A stretch of 14,130 bases of DNA from QHWK01 sp035315685 (lineage in GTDB: Bacteria > Acidobacteriota > Vicinamibacteria > Vicinamibacterales > CAVVIG01). The DNA lies in assembly GCA_035315685.1 (NCBI GenBank), contig DATFXR010000480.1:1-14130 (forward strand), given 5' to 3'. Of this stretch, positions 13,082 through 14,130 are shown piece by piece. The first letter of the stretch is position 1. Each line of letters begins with the position of its first letter. The notes below the pieces were generated by a model that was given only the letters and a program-made list of their open reading frames with translations, did not search any database and was not told the origin of the DNA. The position numbers and the translations under genes are program-made.

Positions 13082-14130
13082 GATCGACCTCCGTTGATGA
13101 TCCGCCACAGTTTCTCGGGCCGCAGCATCATGTCGACGTGCTTGACGCCGAAGTCGGCCAGTGCGTCGACCACTGCCGAGACGACGCTGGGCGTCGAGCC
13201 GAGCGTCCCCGCTTCCCCGACGCCTTTCGCACCGAACGGATTGACCGGCGTCGGCGTGACCGTCGCCTCCAGCTCGAACCGCGGAAAGTCGATCGCGCGC
13301 GGGATGGCGTAGTCCATGAACGAACCGGTCAGCAGCTGACCGTCGTCGCCGTAGACGACCTCCTCGATCATCGCCTGACCGACCCCCTGCGCCAGCCCGC
13401 CGTGAATCTGGCCTTCCACGATCAGCGGGTTGATGAGATGGCCGGCATCGTCGACGGCAACGAGCTTCAGCAGCGTCGGCTCGCCGGTCTGGCGATCGAT
13501 CTCGACCATCGAGATGTGGCAGCCGAAGGGATAGGTGTTGTTCGGCGGCTCGAAGAACGCTTCCTCGCTCAATCCGGGCTCGAGGCCCTCGGGCAGCGGC
13601 ACAGGGCGATAGGCAAACGCCGCGACGGACGCAAACGTCCTGGCCGAGGCCGGTGCCCCTTTCACGCCGATGGTGCCGTTCTCGAAGACGAGATCGTCCT
13701 CGTGGGCTTCGAGCAGGGCGGCCGCGAACCTGGCCATCTTCTTCTTCACCTTGGCGCCGGCCATGTGCAGCGCCGTGCCGCCGACGGCCTGCGAGCGGCT
13801 GCCGAAGGTGCCGATGCCCTGCTTCACCACGCCGGTGTCGCCGTGCAGGATCGTGACGTGCTCGAACGGCACGCTGAACTGGTCGGCGAGCATCTGCGCG
13901 AACGTCGTCTCGTTGCCTTGTCCGTGCGGCGATGCGCCGGTGGTGGCGCTGATCCGGCCGTCGCGTTCGATGGTGACCTGCGAGTGTTCCCATCCCCCGG
14001 TCGGCAGCCCGGCGGACGGGCCGATGCCGCAGACCTCGACGTACATCGCGAGGCCGAGGCCGACGAGCCGCCCTTGCGCGCGCGCGGCGTCGCGTTCGGC
14101 TTTCAACCGATCCCATTCGGCGACCTGCAA
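13078..14130 (-). CDS. coxL: CoxL-like molybdopterin-binding large subunit (C-terminal 350 residues, cut by window edge)
   Basis: Only the C-terminal part is present; the gene enters from the right edge and no start codon is visible. Fragment residues show EVCGIGPS (32-39), the cofactor-binding SPHGQGNETTFAQ (67-79), GTFGSRSQAVGG (107-118), VDDAGHLINP (226-235) and GAKGVGEAGT (300-309). E306 in GVGEAGT is the catalytic Glu of xanthine oxidase family enzymes. The active-site loop that tells form I CO dehydrogenase (AYxCSFR) from form II-like enzymes lies upstream, outside the window, so CO as substrate is not proven. The order L then M fits S-L-M operons, typical of form II-like clusters. GQGN replaces the more usual GQGH. 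Confidence 0.88.
   Translation of the reverse strand: MQVAEWDRLKAERDAARAQGRLVGLGLAMYVEVCGIGPSAGLPTGGWEHSQVTIERDGRISATTGASPHGQGNETTFAQMLADQFSVPFEHVTILHGDTGVVKQGIGTFGSRSQAVGGTALHMAGAKVKKKMARFAAALLEAHEDDLVFENGTIGVKGAPASARTFASVAAFAYRPVPLPEGLEPGLSEEAFFEPPNNTYPFGCHISMVEIDRQTGEPTLLKLVAVDDAGHLINPLIVEGQIHGGLAQGVGQAMIEEVVYGDDGQLLTGSFMDYAIPRAIDFPRFELEATVTPTPVNPFGAKGVGEAGTLGSTPSVVSAVVDALADFGVKHVDMMLRPEKLWRIINGGRS

Noticed and set aside
12227..14116. Reading CoxM as part of a 629-codon fusion protein
   Set aside because: Sequence before the GTG at 13081 is an out-of-frame shadow of coxL; the GGAGG site and the CoxM motifs fix the start.

Overview
The window is GC-rich (roughly two thirds G+C by eye), densely coded DNA with short AT-rich gaps. 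Several things suggest a soil or sediment bacterium, most likely an acidobacterium: secreted quinoproteins, a fragment of an FtsX/MacB-type permease, long fibronectin-type secreted proteins and a CoxL-type molybdenum hydroxylase cluster. This taxonomic guess is inference. I see no rRNA, tRNA, CRISPR array, insertion sequence or phage gene.

Left block (1-2698 and 2695-3135) concerns aromatic acids handled as CoA thioesters. At the left edge, on the minus strand, lie the first 23 codons of boxC (the ring-opening dihydrolase of the aerobic benzoyl-CoA pathway). It is divergent, across only 40 bases, from a TetR-family regulator. A palindrome in that gap sits where a repressor could block both promoters. 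After a 320-base stretch holding a permease relic and CTTCGTG-type repeats come, on the minus strand, a benzoate-CoA ligase and, overlapping it by 4 bases, a 4-hydroxybenzoyl-CoA-type thioesterase.

Middle block (3138-9434) holds two exported quinoprotein-type genes, transcribed divergently. The minus-strand gene encodes a mosaic of about 1,404 residues: signal peptide, IPT/TIG domain, glucose/sorbosone dehydrogenase propeller, Ig-like segment, kexin-like subtilase with P domain, proline-rich linker and three fibronectin type III repeats. Its subtilase domain has lost the catalytic His and Ser and the oxyanion Asn, so it looks like a pseudoprotease. It ends 2 bases before the thioesterase start. 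The plus-strand gene encodes a PQQ alcohol dehydrogenase with an N-terminal cytochrome c domain and an Asp-Tyr-Asp motif of the type linked to lanthanide use.

Right block (9504-14130) is a carbon-monoxide-dehydrogenase-like cluster. coxD (MoxR AAA+ ATPase), coxE (VWA protein) and coxG (SRPBCC protein) run on the plus strand. They converge on coxM (FAD subunit) and coxL (molybdopterin subunit, cut by the window edge), which run on the minus strand. coxD has no ATG, GTG or TTG at the position its homology demands; an ATT preceded by a good ribosome binding site is the best start. The L-then-M order fits an S-L-M operon, with coxS expected just outside the window. The CoxL active-site loop that would separate true CO dehydrogenase from its relatives is also outside, so the substrate is undetermined.

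The most novel items are the pseudo-kexin/dehydrogenase mosaic protein, the ATT start of coxD, the shared boxC/tetR operator, and the AT-rich inverted repeats in the coxD-coxE and coxG-coxM gaps.
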